A stretch of 64,000 nucleotides of DNA from positions 248,001 through 312,000 of the forward strand of contig NZ_BMSK01000004.1 of NCBI RefSeq assembly GCF_014649115.1, written 5' to 3'. Within the stretch, counting starts at the first letter, position 1, and every line of letters begins with the position of its first letter. A program made the translations under genes and the position numbers. The DNA comes from Streptomyces eurythermus. GTDB taxonomy: Bacteria > Actinomycetota > Actinomycetes > Streptomycetales > Streptomycetaceae. Below the pieces are notes generated by a model. The model saw nothing but the letters and a program-made list of their open reading frames with translations. It was not told the origin of the DNA and searched no databases. Positions 9,952 to 17,861 of this stretch are shown here, piece by piece.

Positions 9952-11361
9952 TCAGGGTCCTTCGATCAGCGGGGTGAGCCGCTGGGGCTGCCGGGCGTGT
10001 GGCACCCGGTCCGCCGGGTCGAGACCGAAGGAGGTGAAGGCGGTTCGGGCGGGCAGCGGGTAGGTCTCCTTTCCGGTGAGGGAGTTGAGGATGGTGGCGC
10101 TGCGCCAGGCGGCGAGGCCGAGGTCGGGTGCGCCGACGCCGTGGGTGTGCAGCTCGGCGTTCTGGACGTAGACCGAGCCGGTGACCGAGGGGTCGAGGAC
10201 GAGGCGGAACTCCTCGTCCACGCGGGGGCGTTCGCTGCTGTCGCGGCGGATGTAGGGGTCGAGTCCGGCGAGGAGCCGGCCGAGGGGGCGTTCGCGGTAG
10301 CCCGTGGCGAGGACGACGGCGTCGGTGGTGAGCCGGGAGCGGGTGCCCTGCTGGAGGTGTTCCAGGTGCAGTTCGATGGTGCTGGTGGCGATCCGGCCGG
10401 CGGTGCGGACGCGGACGCCGGGGGTGAGGACGGCGTCGGGCCAGCCGCCGCCGAGGGTGCGCCGGTACAGCTCGTCGTGGATGGCGGCGAGGGTGCCGGC
10501 GTCGATGCCCTTGTACAGCTGCCACTGGGCGGCGAGCAGCCGGTCGCGGACGGGTTCGGCGAGCGCGTGGAAGTAGCGGGTGTAGTCGGGGGTGAAGTGT
10601 TCCAGGCCCAGCTTGGAGTACTCCATGGGCGCGAACGCTTCGGTGCGGCCGATCCAGTGCAGCCGTTCCCGGCCGGCCGGGCGGTGCCGCAGCAGGTCGA
10701 GGAAGACCTCGGCGCCGGACTGTCCGGAGCCGACGACGGTGACGTGTCCGGCGGCGAGGACGGTGTCGCGGTGGTCGAGGTACTCGGCGGCGTGCAGCAC
10801 GGGCACGCCAGGGGTGTCGACCAGGGGCTGGAGGGCGTCCGGCACGTAGGGGGCGGTGCCGATGCCGAGGACGATGTTGCGGGTGTACGTGCGGCCCAGG
10901 GCCTCGGCCTCGCCCTCGGTGCCGAGCTGGGTGAAGTCGACCTCGAAGACGTCCCGTTCGGGGTTCCAGCGGACGGCGTCGACCTGGTGGCGAAAGCGCA
11001 GCCCGGGCAGTTGCCGGGCGACCCAGCGGCAGTAGGCGTCGTACTCGGCGCGCTGGATGTGGAAGCGCTCGGCGAAGTAGAAGGGGAAGAGGCGTTCGCG
11101 GTTTCTGAGGTAGCTGAGGAAGCTCCAGGGGCTGGTGGGGTCGGCGAGGGTGACGAGGTCGGCGAGGAACGGCACTTGGATGGTGGCGCCCTCGATGAGC
11201 AGCCCGGGGTGCCAGTCGAAGCCGGGGCGCTGTTCGTAGAAGACGGCGTCGAGTTCGGCGAGCGGGTGGGCGAGGGCGGCGAGGGAGAGGTTGCAGGGGC
11301 CGATGCCGATGCCGACCAGGTCGCGTGGGGAGGTCGGCTCGTGGCGCGGGGGGTGGGTCAT
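9952..11361 (-). CDS. Lysine/ornithine/diamine N-monooxygenase (DesB/IucD family)
   Basis: A class B flavoprotein that N-hydroxylates a primary amine using NADPH and O2, 469 residues. The FAD Rossmann motif is GIGIGPCNLSL (about residues 17-27). The family stretches VPFLADLVTLADPTSPWSFL and AEYDAYCRWVA follow, then the NADPH motif VVGSGQSGAEVFLDLL and the ATGYRERP motif near the C-terminus. Its ATG overlaps the TGA of the upstream decarboxylase (ATGA), the same pairing as DesA-DesB, where cadaverine is made and then N-hydroxylated. No acyltransferase (DesC) or NIS synthetase (DesD) is adjacent. The exact amine substrate cannot be read from the sequence. Confidence 0.9.
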   Translation of the reverse strand: MTHPPRHEPTSPRDLVGIGIGPCNLSLAALAHPLAELDAVFYEQRPGFDWHPGLLIEGATIQVPFLADLVTLADPTSPWSFLSYLRNRERLFPFYFAERFHIQRAEYDAYCRWVARQLPGLRFRHQVDAVRWNPERDVFEVDFTQLGTEGEAEALGRTYTRNIVLGIGTAPYVPDALQPLVDTPGVPVLHAAEYLDHRDTVLAAGHVTVVGSGQSGAEVFLDLLRHRPAGRERLHWIGRTEAFAPMEYSKLGLEHFTPDYTRYFHALAEPVRDRLLAAQWQLYKGIDAGTLAAIHDELYRRTLGGGWPDAVLTPGVRVRTAGRIATSTIELHLEHLQQGTRSRLTTDAVVLATGYRERPLGRLLAGLDPYIRRDSSERPRVDEEFRLVLDPSVTGSVYVQNAELHTHGVGAPDLGLAAWRSATILNSLTGKETYPLPARTAFTSFGLDPADRVPHARQPQRLTPLIEGP

Positions 11362-12734
11362 CCGGGGGTGCTTCCTTCGACGAGTTCGAGCAGGCGGGCC
11401 AGGTCGTCCGGCCGGCTTCGGGGGTTGAGGAAGGTGGCCTTGAGCCAGAGCCGGCCGTCGAGCCGGGCCCGGCCGAGCACGGCCCGGCCTTCGTGCAGGA
11501 GTCCGCGGCGGACGGCGGCCACGGTGTCGTCGGCGGCTGCGGCGGGGCGGAACAGGACGGTGCTGATGACGGGCCGGTCGTAGAGCTCGAAGCCGGGGTG
11601 CTCGGCGATCAGGGCGGCGAATTCGCGGGCTCGGGCGCAGACCTGGTCGACCAGGGCGCCGAGGCCGTCGCGGCCCAGCGTTCTGAGGGTGACGGCGATC
11701 TTCAGGATGTCGGGGCGGCGGGTGGTGCGCGGGGAGCGGCCGAGCAGGTCGGGGAGTCCGGCGGCGGTGTCGTCGGCGGCGTTCAGGTAGTCCGCGCGCT
11801 GGTGGAGGGTGGCCAGTTCCTCCGGGCGGGCCACGGCGAGCAGGCCGGCGGCGGCCGGCTGCCAGCCGAGTTTGTGCAGGTCGAGGGTGACGGTGTGGGC
11901 GGCGTCGAGCCCGGCGAGCCGGTCGCGGTGCCGGTCGCTGAACAGCAGGCCGCCGCCGTAGGCCGCGTCGATGTGCAGCCGGGCGCCGTGGGCGGCGCAC
12001 AGGGCGGCGATCTCGGGCAGCGGGTCGATGAGGCCGGCGTCGGTGGTGCCTGCGGTGGCGGCGACCAGCAGGGGGCCGGGGAGCGCGGTGAGGGCTTCGG
12101 CGAGGGCGGCCGGGTCCAGGGTGCCGCGGGGTGCCGGGAGGATGACGGGGGCGGGCAGGCCGAGCAGCCAGGCGGCGCGCGGCAGCGAGTGGTGGGCGCC
12201 GGCGCAGCAGACGAGGCGCAGGTCGCTGCCGTGCGCCTCGCGGGCGAGCAGCAGGGCGAGGTGGTTGGACTCGGTACCGCCGGTGGTGACGAGGGCGTCG
12301 GCGAGGCCGGCCGTGCGGGCGAGGGCGCGGGTGACGGCGGCTTCCAGGGCGGAGGCGGCCGGGGCCTGGTCCCAGGAGTCCAGGGAGGGGTTGAGGGCGC
12401 TCGCGGCGAGGTCGGCGGCGGTGGCCACGGCGAGCGGCGGACAGTGCAGATGGGCGGCGCACAGCGGGTCGGCGGGGTCGGCGGCGCCCGCGGCGAGGGC
12501 CCGCACGATGTCGTGCAGGGCGCCGGGGTCGCCGGTGTCCGGCAGGGGTTCGCCGAGGGCGGCGGCGACGCGTGCGGTGACGGCGTCGGGGCCGCCGGCG
12601 GGCAGCGGGCCGCCGCGCTCGGCGGCACCGGCAGCGAGCGCGTCGAGCACGGTGGCGAGGAGGGGCCGCAGGGCCTCGGGGCCGCCGGGGCCCGAGGCGA
12701 GCGGTGGCGTGCTCAGGGCCGCTTCTGCGGTCAT
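11358..12734 (-). CDS. PLP-dependent amino-acid decarboxylase (DesA/diaminobutyrate decarboxylase family)
   Basis: A group II pyridoxal-phosphate decarboxylase, 458 residues. Seen in sequence: TTGGTESNHLA (phosphate-binding region), AGAHHSL with the cofactor-stacking His, TAGTTDAGLIDPL, HIDAAYGGGLLFS with the ring-binding Asp256, and DLHKLGWQPAA with the Schiff-base lysine K288. The DxHKxxxQP context is that of siderophore-type L-2,4-diaminobutyrate and lysine decarboxylases. Start ATG 12734 has GGAGGAG six bases upstream; the frame extends further but without a better start. It is coupled to the N-hydroxylase by a 4-nt overlap, so the likely product is an N-hydroxydiamine. I see no clear iron box in the 167-bp upstream gap. 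Confidence 0.9.
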   Translation of the reverse strand: MTAEAALSTPPLASGPGGPEALRPLLATVLDALAAGAAERGGPLPAGGPDAVTARVAAALGEPLPDTGDPGALHDIVRALAAGAADPADPLCAAHLHCPPLAVATAADLAASALNPSLDSWDQAPAASALEAAVTRALARTAGLADALVTTGGTESNHLALLLAREAHGSDLRLVCCAGAHHSLPRAAWLLGLPAPVILPAPRGTLDPAALAEALTALPGPLLVAATAGTTDAGLIDPLPEIAALCAAHGARLHIDAAYGGGLLFSDRHRDRLAGLDAAHTVTLDLHKLGWQPAAAGLLAVARPEELATLHQRADYLNAADDTAAGLPDLLGRSPRTTRRPDILKIAVTLRTLGRDGLGALVDQVCARAREFAALIAEHPGFELYDRPVISTVLFRPAAAADDTVAAVRRGLLHEGRAVLGRARLDGRLWLKATFLNPRSRPDDLARLLELVEGSTPG

Positions 12735-12901
12735 GGGCTCTCCTCCGGGGCACGGGAAACGCCGGGCGGGCCTGCCGGGCCCGGGTGGGTGGCGTGTGGG
12801 TGGAGTGCCAGCTTGTACCGGTGGAGAGCCCTGTGTCGCCGAAGCCAGGCGAACGGAACCCGAAAGTGTGTACTGCTCTTGCCCCCGGGGTGGCCGGTCC
12901 G

Positions 12902-13729
12902 CTAGGGCCGGAAGTCCGCGACGTGGTCGCGGGCCCACTGGTCGAAGGCGCGGGCCGGGGTGCCGGTGAGTTCTTCCACGGTGCCGGTGATCTCCGGGGG
13001 CACGCCGACGCTCTGTGCGACGGTCTCCAGCAGCCGGCCGAGCATCCGCGGCTGCACGTACGGGAACAGTTCCGGGCCGGCCTCGGCCGGGTCCGCCTCC
13101 TCGAACGCCAGCTTCCTGCCGAGCGCGTCGCCGATGGCGGCGACCTGTCCGGCGTTGCTGACGGCCGCGGGTCCGGTCAGCCGGTGCACGGCGCCCTCGT
13201 GCCCGTCGCCGAGCAGGACGCGCTCGGCGACGGCGGCGATGTCGTCCTCGTGGATGGGCGCGGAAAGCGCGCCGGCGTAGACGCCGCGGACGGTGTCGCC
13301 GCCCGTGCGGACCTGCGGGGCGTACTGGAGCGCGTTGGTGGCGAAGGCGTTGGGCCGCAGGAAGGTCCAGGCGAGCCCGCTGTCGCGGATGTGCCGCTCG
13401 GCGGTGGCGTGCATGACGTGGATGGGGTGGGTCTCGTCGGCGCCCTCCTGGACGATGCCGCTGGAGAGCAGGACGGCGTGCCGTACGCCGTGTTCGCGGG
13501 CCGCCGCCAGCAGCGGGGCGGTGACGGCCTGCGCGTACAGGAAGAGTTTCGTCACCCCGGTGAACAGGGCGGCGGGGTCGTCCGGGCGGAACGCCACCGT
13601 CTCGGCCCGCCCGGGCAGGCCGGCCCGGGCGGGGTCGCGGGTCAGCGCCCGGACGGGCGCTCCCGCGGCGAGGAGTCGGTCGACGAGGGCACGGCCGACG
13701 TTGCCGGTCGCGCCGGTCACTGCGATCAC
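12902..13729 (-). CDS. NmrA-like NAD(P)-binding protein
   Basis: An atypical short-chain dehydrogenase of the NmrA/QOR2 type, 275 residues. The NAD(P) motif GATGNVG is at residues 6-12, and the absence of the usual Tyr-x-x-x-Lys pair is typical of this family. Members act as NAD(P)H:quinone reductases or redox sensors. It starts at GTG 13729. The gene stands alone between the decarboxylase promoter and pepN. Substrate unknown. Confidence 0.85.
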   Translation of the reverse strand: MIAVTGATGNVGRALVDRLLAAGAPVRALTRDPARAGLPGRAETVAFRPDDPAALFTGVTKLFLYAQAVTAPLLAAAREHGVRHAVLLSSGIVQEGADETHPIHVMHATAERHIRDSGLAWTFLRPNAFATNALQYAPQVRTGGDTVRGVYAGALSAPIHEDDIAAVAERVLLGDGHEGAVHRLTGPAAVSNAGQVAAIGDALGRKLAFEEADPAEAGPELFPYVQPRMLGRLLETVAQSVGVPPEITGTVEELTGTPARAFDQWARDHVADFRP

Positions 13730-13821
13730 GGTGCTGCCTCCAGGGCTCGGATGATCACTGACCGCCCGAGCCTAGGCAGCGCGGCCCGTGGGCCGCATCG
13801 TCGGCAGGGACCAGCCGCGCC

Positions 13822-16332
13822 CTACGCCGTCGGTCGTACGCCCTCCTGTCCGGACCGCTGTGCTTCGCGGACGCGCAGGGCGCGGGCGAGGTCGTCCAGG
13901 CGGTCGGCGAGGGCACGGCGCAGCGCCGGGGTGAGGTCGTCGGCGCGCAGGCACTCCTCGCCGAGCCGGAGGTTCCCGGTGTCGACGGCGTGGGCGGGGA
14001 AGCACCAGCGGCCGGCGGCGGTGGCGATGGCGGGGCCGCGGCGGGCGGCGACGGCGGCCACGTCGGCGTAGAAGCGCGGCACGTACGGGCGGACCAGTTC
14101 GGCCTGTTCGGGCTGCCAGAAGCCCTGGGCGGTGGCGGTGAAGAGGTAGTTGGACAGGTCGTCGCCCGCGAACATCGCCTCCCAGGCGGCGCGCTTGGCC
14201 TCCGGGTCGGGCAGCGCGGCGCGGCAGCGGGCGGCGCCCTCCTGGCCGGCGGCGCTCGGGTCGCCCGCCAGCTCGGCGGCGATGGCGGCCTCGTCGATGG
14301 CGCCGAGCACGGCGAGCCGGGCGAGGATGCGCCAGCGCAGTTCGGGGTCGAGTTCCGGGCCGCCGGGCACGGTGCCGTCGGCGAGCCAGGCGGCGATGGT
14401 CTCGGGGTGGGCGGCCACGTCGATCAGGTGCCGCACGGCGATCAGCCGCAGGCCGGGGTGGTCGCCGTCCTCGGTGCGGCGCAGCAGGTCGCGGCAGAGG
14501 GAGGTGAGGGTGGTCAGGGCGGCCGGCCGGTCGGCCGGGTCGAGGTACTGCCCGGTGAGCTGGCCGGCGGCGAAGGCGAGGACACCCTGGGTGATGGCCA
14601 GGTCGGTCTCGCGGGGCAGGTGGGCGCGGGCGGTCTCCAGGTAGGCGGCGGGCGCCAGGTCGCCGTCGCGTACGGAGTCCCTGAGGGCGTTCCAGACGAC
14701 CGCGCGGGTGAGCGGGTCGGGCAGCCCGGACAGTCCGGTGCGCAGGGTCTCGAAGGAGGCGGCGTCGAAGCGGATCTTGGCGTAGGTGATGTCGCCGTCG
14801 TTGAGGACGATCAGCGCGGGGCGCTTGCCGATGGGCTGCGGGTCGGTCCGGGGCAGGTCGAGGTCGATGCGCTCGCGCAGCACCAGCCGGCCCTCGTCGG
14901 CGAGGTCGTGGTCGTACAGTCCGACGCCGAGGCGGTGCGGGCGGCCGCCCGCGCGGTCGACGGTCAGCGCGCAGGTGCCGCCGGCGGCGGTGACCGTGGG
15001 GACGAGGGTGTCGACGCCGGTGGTGCGCAGCCAGCTGTCGGCCCAGGCGGCCACGTCGCGGTCGGTGGCCGAGGCGAGGGAGTCGATGAAGTCGGCGAGG
15101 GTGGCGTTGCCGAACTTGTGCCGGGCGAAGTGGGTGTTGATGCCGGTGAGGAAGTCCTTCTCGCCGAGCCAGGCGGCGAGCTGGCGCAGCGCGGAGGCGC
15201 CCTTGGCGTAGGAGATGCCGTCGAAGTTGAGCAGGGCGGAGGCCGTGTCGTCGACGCGGTCGGGGGCGACCGGGTGGGTGGTGGGACGCTGGTCGGCGTC
15301 GTAGCCCCAGGCCTTGCGGGTGACGCCGAACTCGGTCCAGGGGCCGGTGAACCGGGTGGCCTCGGCGGTGGTCTGGTAGCCCATGTACTCGGCGAAGGAC
15401 TCGTTCAGCCAGATGTCGTCCCACCACTTGAGGGTGACGAGGTCGCCGAACCACATGTGGGCCATCTCGTGCGCGATGACCATGGCGCGGGACTGGCGTT
15501 CGGTGTCGGTGACGGCGGAGCGGTAGACGAACTCGTCGCGGAAGGTGACCAGGCCCGGGTTCTCCATGGCGCCGGCGTTGAACTCGGGGACGAACGCCTG
15601 GTCGTAGGAGTCGAAGGGGTAGGGCTCCTCGAACTTCTCGTGGTAGCGGTCGAAGCACGCGCGCGTGACGTCGAGGATCTCGTCGGCGTCGAGGTGGGGG
15701 GCGAGGGAGCGGCGGCAGTGGACGCCGAAGGGCAGCCCGCGGTGTTCGGTGCGCACCGAGTGCCAGGGGCCGGCGGCGACGGCGACCAGGTAGGTGGAGA
15801 TCGGCGGGGTGGGCGCGGCCTGCCAGACGCCGTCGCCGCGGCGGGTGGTGACGCTGTTGGCGAGGACGGTCCAGCCCTCGGGTGCCTTGATGCCGACCTC
15901 GAAGACGGCCTTCAGGTCGGGCTGGTCGAAGGCGGCGAAGACGCGCTGGACGTCGTCCATGAACAGCTGGGTGTAGACGTACGTCTCGCCGTCGCTGGGG
16001 TCGGTGAAGCGGTGCATGCCCTCGCCGGTGCGGGAGTAGCGCATGGCGGCGTGGACACGCAGCTCGTGCTCGCCGGCGGCGAGGTTCTTCAGCGGCAGCC
16101 GGTTCCCGGTGAGCGAGCCGGTGTCGAGGGGCTGTCCGTCGAGCGTGACGCCGTGCAGCTCGGCAGGCTTCAACTCGACGAACGTGTCCCCGTCGAACCG
16201 GGTGGTGAACCGGATCGCGGTACGGGAGTCGAAGGTCTCGTCACCGGTGGTCAGGTCGAGTTCGACCGTGTACCGGTGGACGTCGAGGATCTCTGCTCGG
16301 AGCTGCGCTTCATCGCGCGTGAGTACGGACAT
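13822..16332 (-). CDS. pepN: Aminopeptidase N (M1 family)
   Basis: A zinc aminopeptidase that removes N-terminal residues from peptides in the cytoplasm, 836 residues. The exopeptidase motif GAMEN lies at 254-258. The zinc site HEMAH (H288, E289, H292) is followed 18 residues on by the third ligand E311 in WLNESFAEYMGYQ. An ERAP1-like helical C-terminal domain fills the rest. I chose ATG 16332 (MSVLTRDEAQ), which matches the usual actinobacterial start; an ATG three codons upstream at 16341 is equally open, and neither has a strong ribosome-binding site. Confidence 0.94.
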   Translation of the reverse strand: MSVLTRDEAQLRAEILDVHRYTVELDLTTGDETFDSRTAIRFTTRFDGDTFVELKPAELHGVTLDGQPLDTGSLTGNRLPLKNLAAGEHELRVHAAMRYSRTGEGMHRFTDPSDGETYVYTQLFMDDVQRVFAAFDQPDLKAVFEVGIKAPEGWTVLANSVTTRRGDGVWQAAPTPPISTYLVAVAAGPWHSVRTEHRGLPFGVHCRRSLAPHLDADEILDVTRACFDRYHEKFEEPYPFDSYDQAFVPEFNAGAMENPGLVTFRDEFVYRSAVTDTERQSRAMVIAHEMAHMWFGDLVTLKWWDDIWLNESFAEYMGYQTTAEATRFTGPWTEFGVTRKAWGYDADQRPTTHPVAPDRVDDTASALLNFDGISYAKGASALRQLAAWLGEKDFLTGINTHFARHKFGNATLADFIDSLASATDRDVAAWADSWLRTTGVDTLVPTVTAAGGTCALTVDRAGGRPHRLGVGLYDHDLADEGRLVLRERIDLDLPRTDPQPIGKRPALIVLNDGDITYAKIRFDAASFETLRTGLSGLPDPLTRAVVWNALRDSVRDGDLAPAAYLETARAHLPRETDLAITQGVLAFAAGQLTGQYLDPADRPAALTTLTSLCRDLLRRTEDGDHPGLRLIAVRHLIDVAAHPETIAAWLADGTVPGGPELDPELRWRILARLAVLGAIDEAAIAAELAGDPSAAGQEGAARCRAALPDPEAKRAAWEAMFAGDDLSNYLFTATAQGFWQPEQAELVRPYVPRFYADVAAVAARRGPAIATAAGRWCFPAHAVDTGNLRLGEECLRADDLTPALRRALADRLDDLARALRVREAQRSGQEGVRPTA

Positions 16333-16447
16333 GAAGGCCATGCTGCCTGATGCCGCCGACAGCGCACAGGGGCGGACCGGTACATCGGCCCCCGCCCGTG
16401 CGCGCCCGGTCCGGACGCTTCCCCCCGGCGCCCCCGGCGGTGCCCGG

Positions 16448-16810
16448 TCAGTGGCCCGCCGGGGCCTCGTGCGCCGGTTGCCCGCTCTGGGTGCTCTCGG
16501 CGATCCGCTCGTGGTGCCGGATCACCTCGCCGATGATGAAATTCAGGAACTTCTCCGCGAAGGCCGGGTCGAGCTTGGCGTTCTCGGCGAGCACGCGCAG
16601 CCGGGCGATCTGCCGGGCCTCGCGGGACGGGTCGGCGGGCGGCAGCTGGTGCTGCGCCTTGAGCCGGCCGACCTGCTGGGTGGCCTTGAAACGCTCGGCG
16701 AGCATGTGGACGACGGCCGCGTCGATGTTGTCGATGCTCTCGCGCAGCCGCTCCAGTTCCTGGCGGACCTCGGGGTCGATGGCATCGGGGCCGGTGTTGC
16801 TGGTCGTCAT
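16448..16810 (-). CDS. Chorismate mutase, AroQ type (domain or internal-start product of the longer frame)
   Basis: Converts chorismate to prephenate, the first step toward Phe and Tyr. The 120 residues from ATG 16810 form the all-helical AroQ fold: ELERLRESIDNIDAAVVHML, then ERFKATQQVGRLKAQ, DPSREARQIARLR and the C-terminal helix ending HHERIAES. The charged residues R, K, D and E that line the active site are at the expected places. This start would give the stand-alone enzyme common in streptomycetes, but the frame is open far upstream into an AraC-type regulator (see 16448-17734). Only weak Shine-Dalgarno-like bases precede 16810; a TAGGGT box sits 9 nt before it. Confidence 0.8.
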   Translation of the reverse strand: MTTSNTGPDAIDPEVRQELERLRESIDNIDAAVVHMLAERFKATQQVGRLKAQHQLPPADPSREARQIARLRVLAENAKLDPAFAEKFLNFIIGEVIRHHERIAESTQSGQPAHEAPAGH

Positions 16811-17734
16811 GAGGGCCAACCCTATGCGCTGCGGGGGCCGTGCCGCCGGGGTGTCCGAGGACTGGATCAGCGGCGGATCGCCGGGGTCGGGGACGCGGTC
16901 GCTCCAGCCGCCGGGCACGGTGCGGCCCTGCTGGGCGCGGAAGCGTACGGGGGCGAGACCGACGCGCCGGGTGAACAGCCGGGAGAAGTAGGCGGGGTCG
17001 TCGTAGCCGACGCGGCGGGCGACGGCGGCGACGGGCAGCTCGGTGGTGGCGAGGAGTTCCTTGGCCCGGCCGAGGCGGATGCCGAGCAGGTAGTCCTTGG
17101 GGGTGCAGCCGGCCGCCCGGCGGACCGCGCCGCGCAGTTCGGCGGTGGTCATGCCGTGCCGGGCGGCGTGGTCGGCGACGCTCATCGGGGTGCAGGCGTC
17201 CCGGGCCAGGGCGGCGAGCACCTGGTCGCCGCCCCGGGCGAGGTCGGCGCGGGCGCGGCGCAGGGCGACGAGGAGTTCGTGCACGGCGGCCGCGGTCTCG
17301 GCCTGGAGCAGGGGGTTGCCGGGGCGGGCGGCGCGGGCGATGCGGGCGATGACGGTGCGCGGGCCGGAGGCGTCGGCGAGCGGGGTCACGGGCCGGTCGG
17401 GGTCGATGTAGCCGAGTTCGCGGTAGGCGGCCGTGGCGGGCCCGGTGAAGTCGACGAAGCCCTCGTCCCAGCCGGTGTCCGCGTCGGGCGCGTAGTGGTG
17501 GGGCACGCCGGGGGTGAGCCACAGCAGCGCGGGCGCGGTGACGGTCGTGCGGCGGCCGTCGGCGCCCCGGTACCAGCCGCCGCCGGAGCTGATCACGACG
17601 GCCACGTGGTGGTCGAGGGTGCGCGGGCCGACCGTGGGCAGCGCGCCGTGCTGGAGGCCGACGCCGAGGCAGACCAGGCCGAGGCGGTGGTGGGCGGGGC
17701 CGGGGCTGAAGAACCGCATCCAGGTCCGGTACAT
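16448..17734 (-). CDS. AraC-family regulator whose frame continues into chorismate mutase
   Basis: From ATG 17734, with GGGAGGAG in front, the frame is uninterrupted for 428 codons. Residues 1-150 resemble an AraC N-terminal sugar-binding cupin (LDHHVAVVISSGGGWYRG, PGVPHHYAPDADTGW). Residues about 180-270 carry the two helix-turn-helices (MSVADHAARHGMTTAELRG and LPVAAVARRVGYDDPAYFSR). A proline-rich linker of about 40 residues follows, and then the complete chorismate mutase. No stop codon separates them. Either the regulator is fused to the enzyme, or it is translated through while the enzyme also uses its own internal start. The divergent GH35 gene 128 nt away suggests the AraC part controls beta-galactoside use. 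Confidence 0.75.
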   Translation of the reverse strand: MYRTWMRFFSPGPAHHRLGLVCLGVGLQHGALPTVGPRTLDHHVAVVISSGGGWYRGADGRRTTVTAPALLWLTPGVPHHYAPDADTGWDEGFVDFTGPATAAYRELGYIDPDRPVTPLADASGPRTVIARIARAARPGNPLLQAETAAAVHELLVALRRARADLARGGDQVLAALARDACTPMSVADHAARHGMTTAELRGAVRRAAGCTPKDYLLGIRLGRAKELLATTELPVAAVARRVGYDDPAYFSRLFTRRVGLAPVRFRAQQGRTVPGGWSDRVPDPGDPPLIQSSDTPAARPPQRIGLALMTTSNTGPDAIDPEVRQELERLRESIDNIDAAVVHMLAERFKATQQVGRLKAQHQLPPADPSREARQIARLRVLAENAKLDPAFAEKFLNFIIGEVIRHHERIAESTQSGQPAHEAPAGH

Positions 17735-17861
17735 CGGCGCTCCTCCCGGCGGGCCGCGCGGCGCGGTTTTGTCCAAGCAGCGCCGATCTTCGTCCATGGC
17801 GCCGGGTGCCGGAAGGGGGCGAGGCTGGGGCGGACGCAGGAGGCCGCGGCGGGGAGGGCGC

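Noticed and set aside
9952..12734. Complete desferrioxamine cluster
   Set aside because: Only the decarboxylase and N-hydroxylase are present; no DesC or DesD homologue, and no clear iron box upstream.
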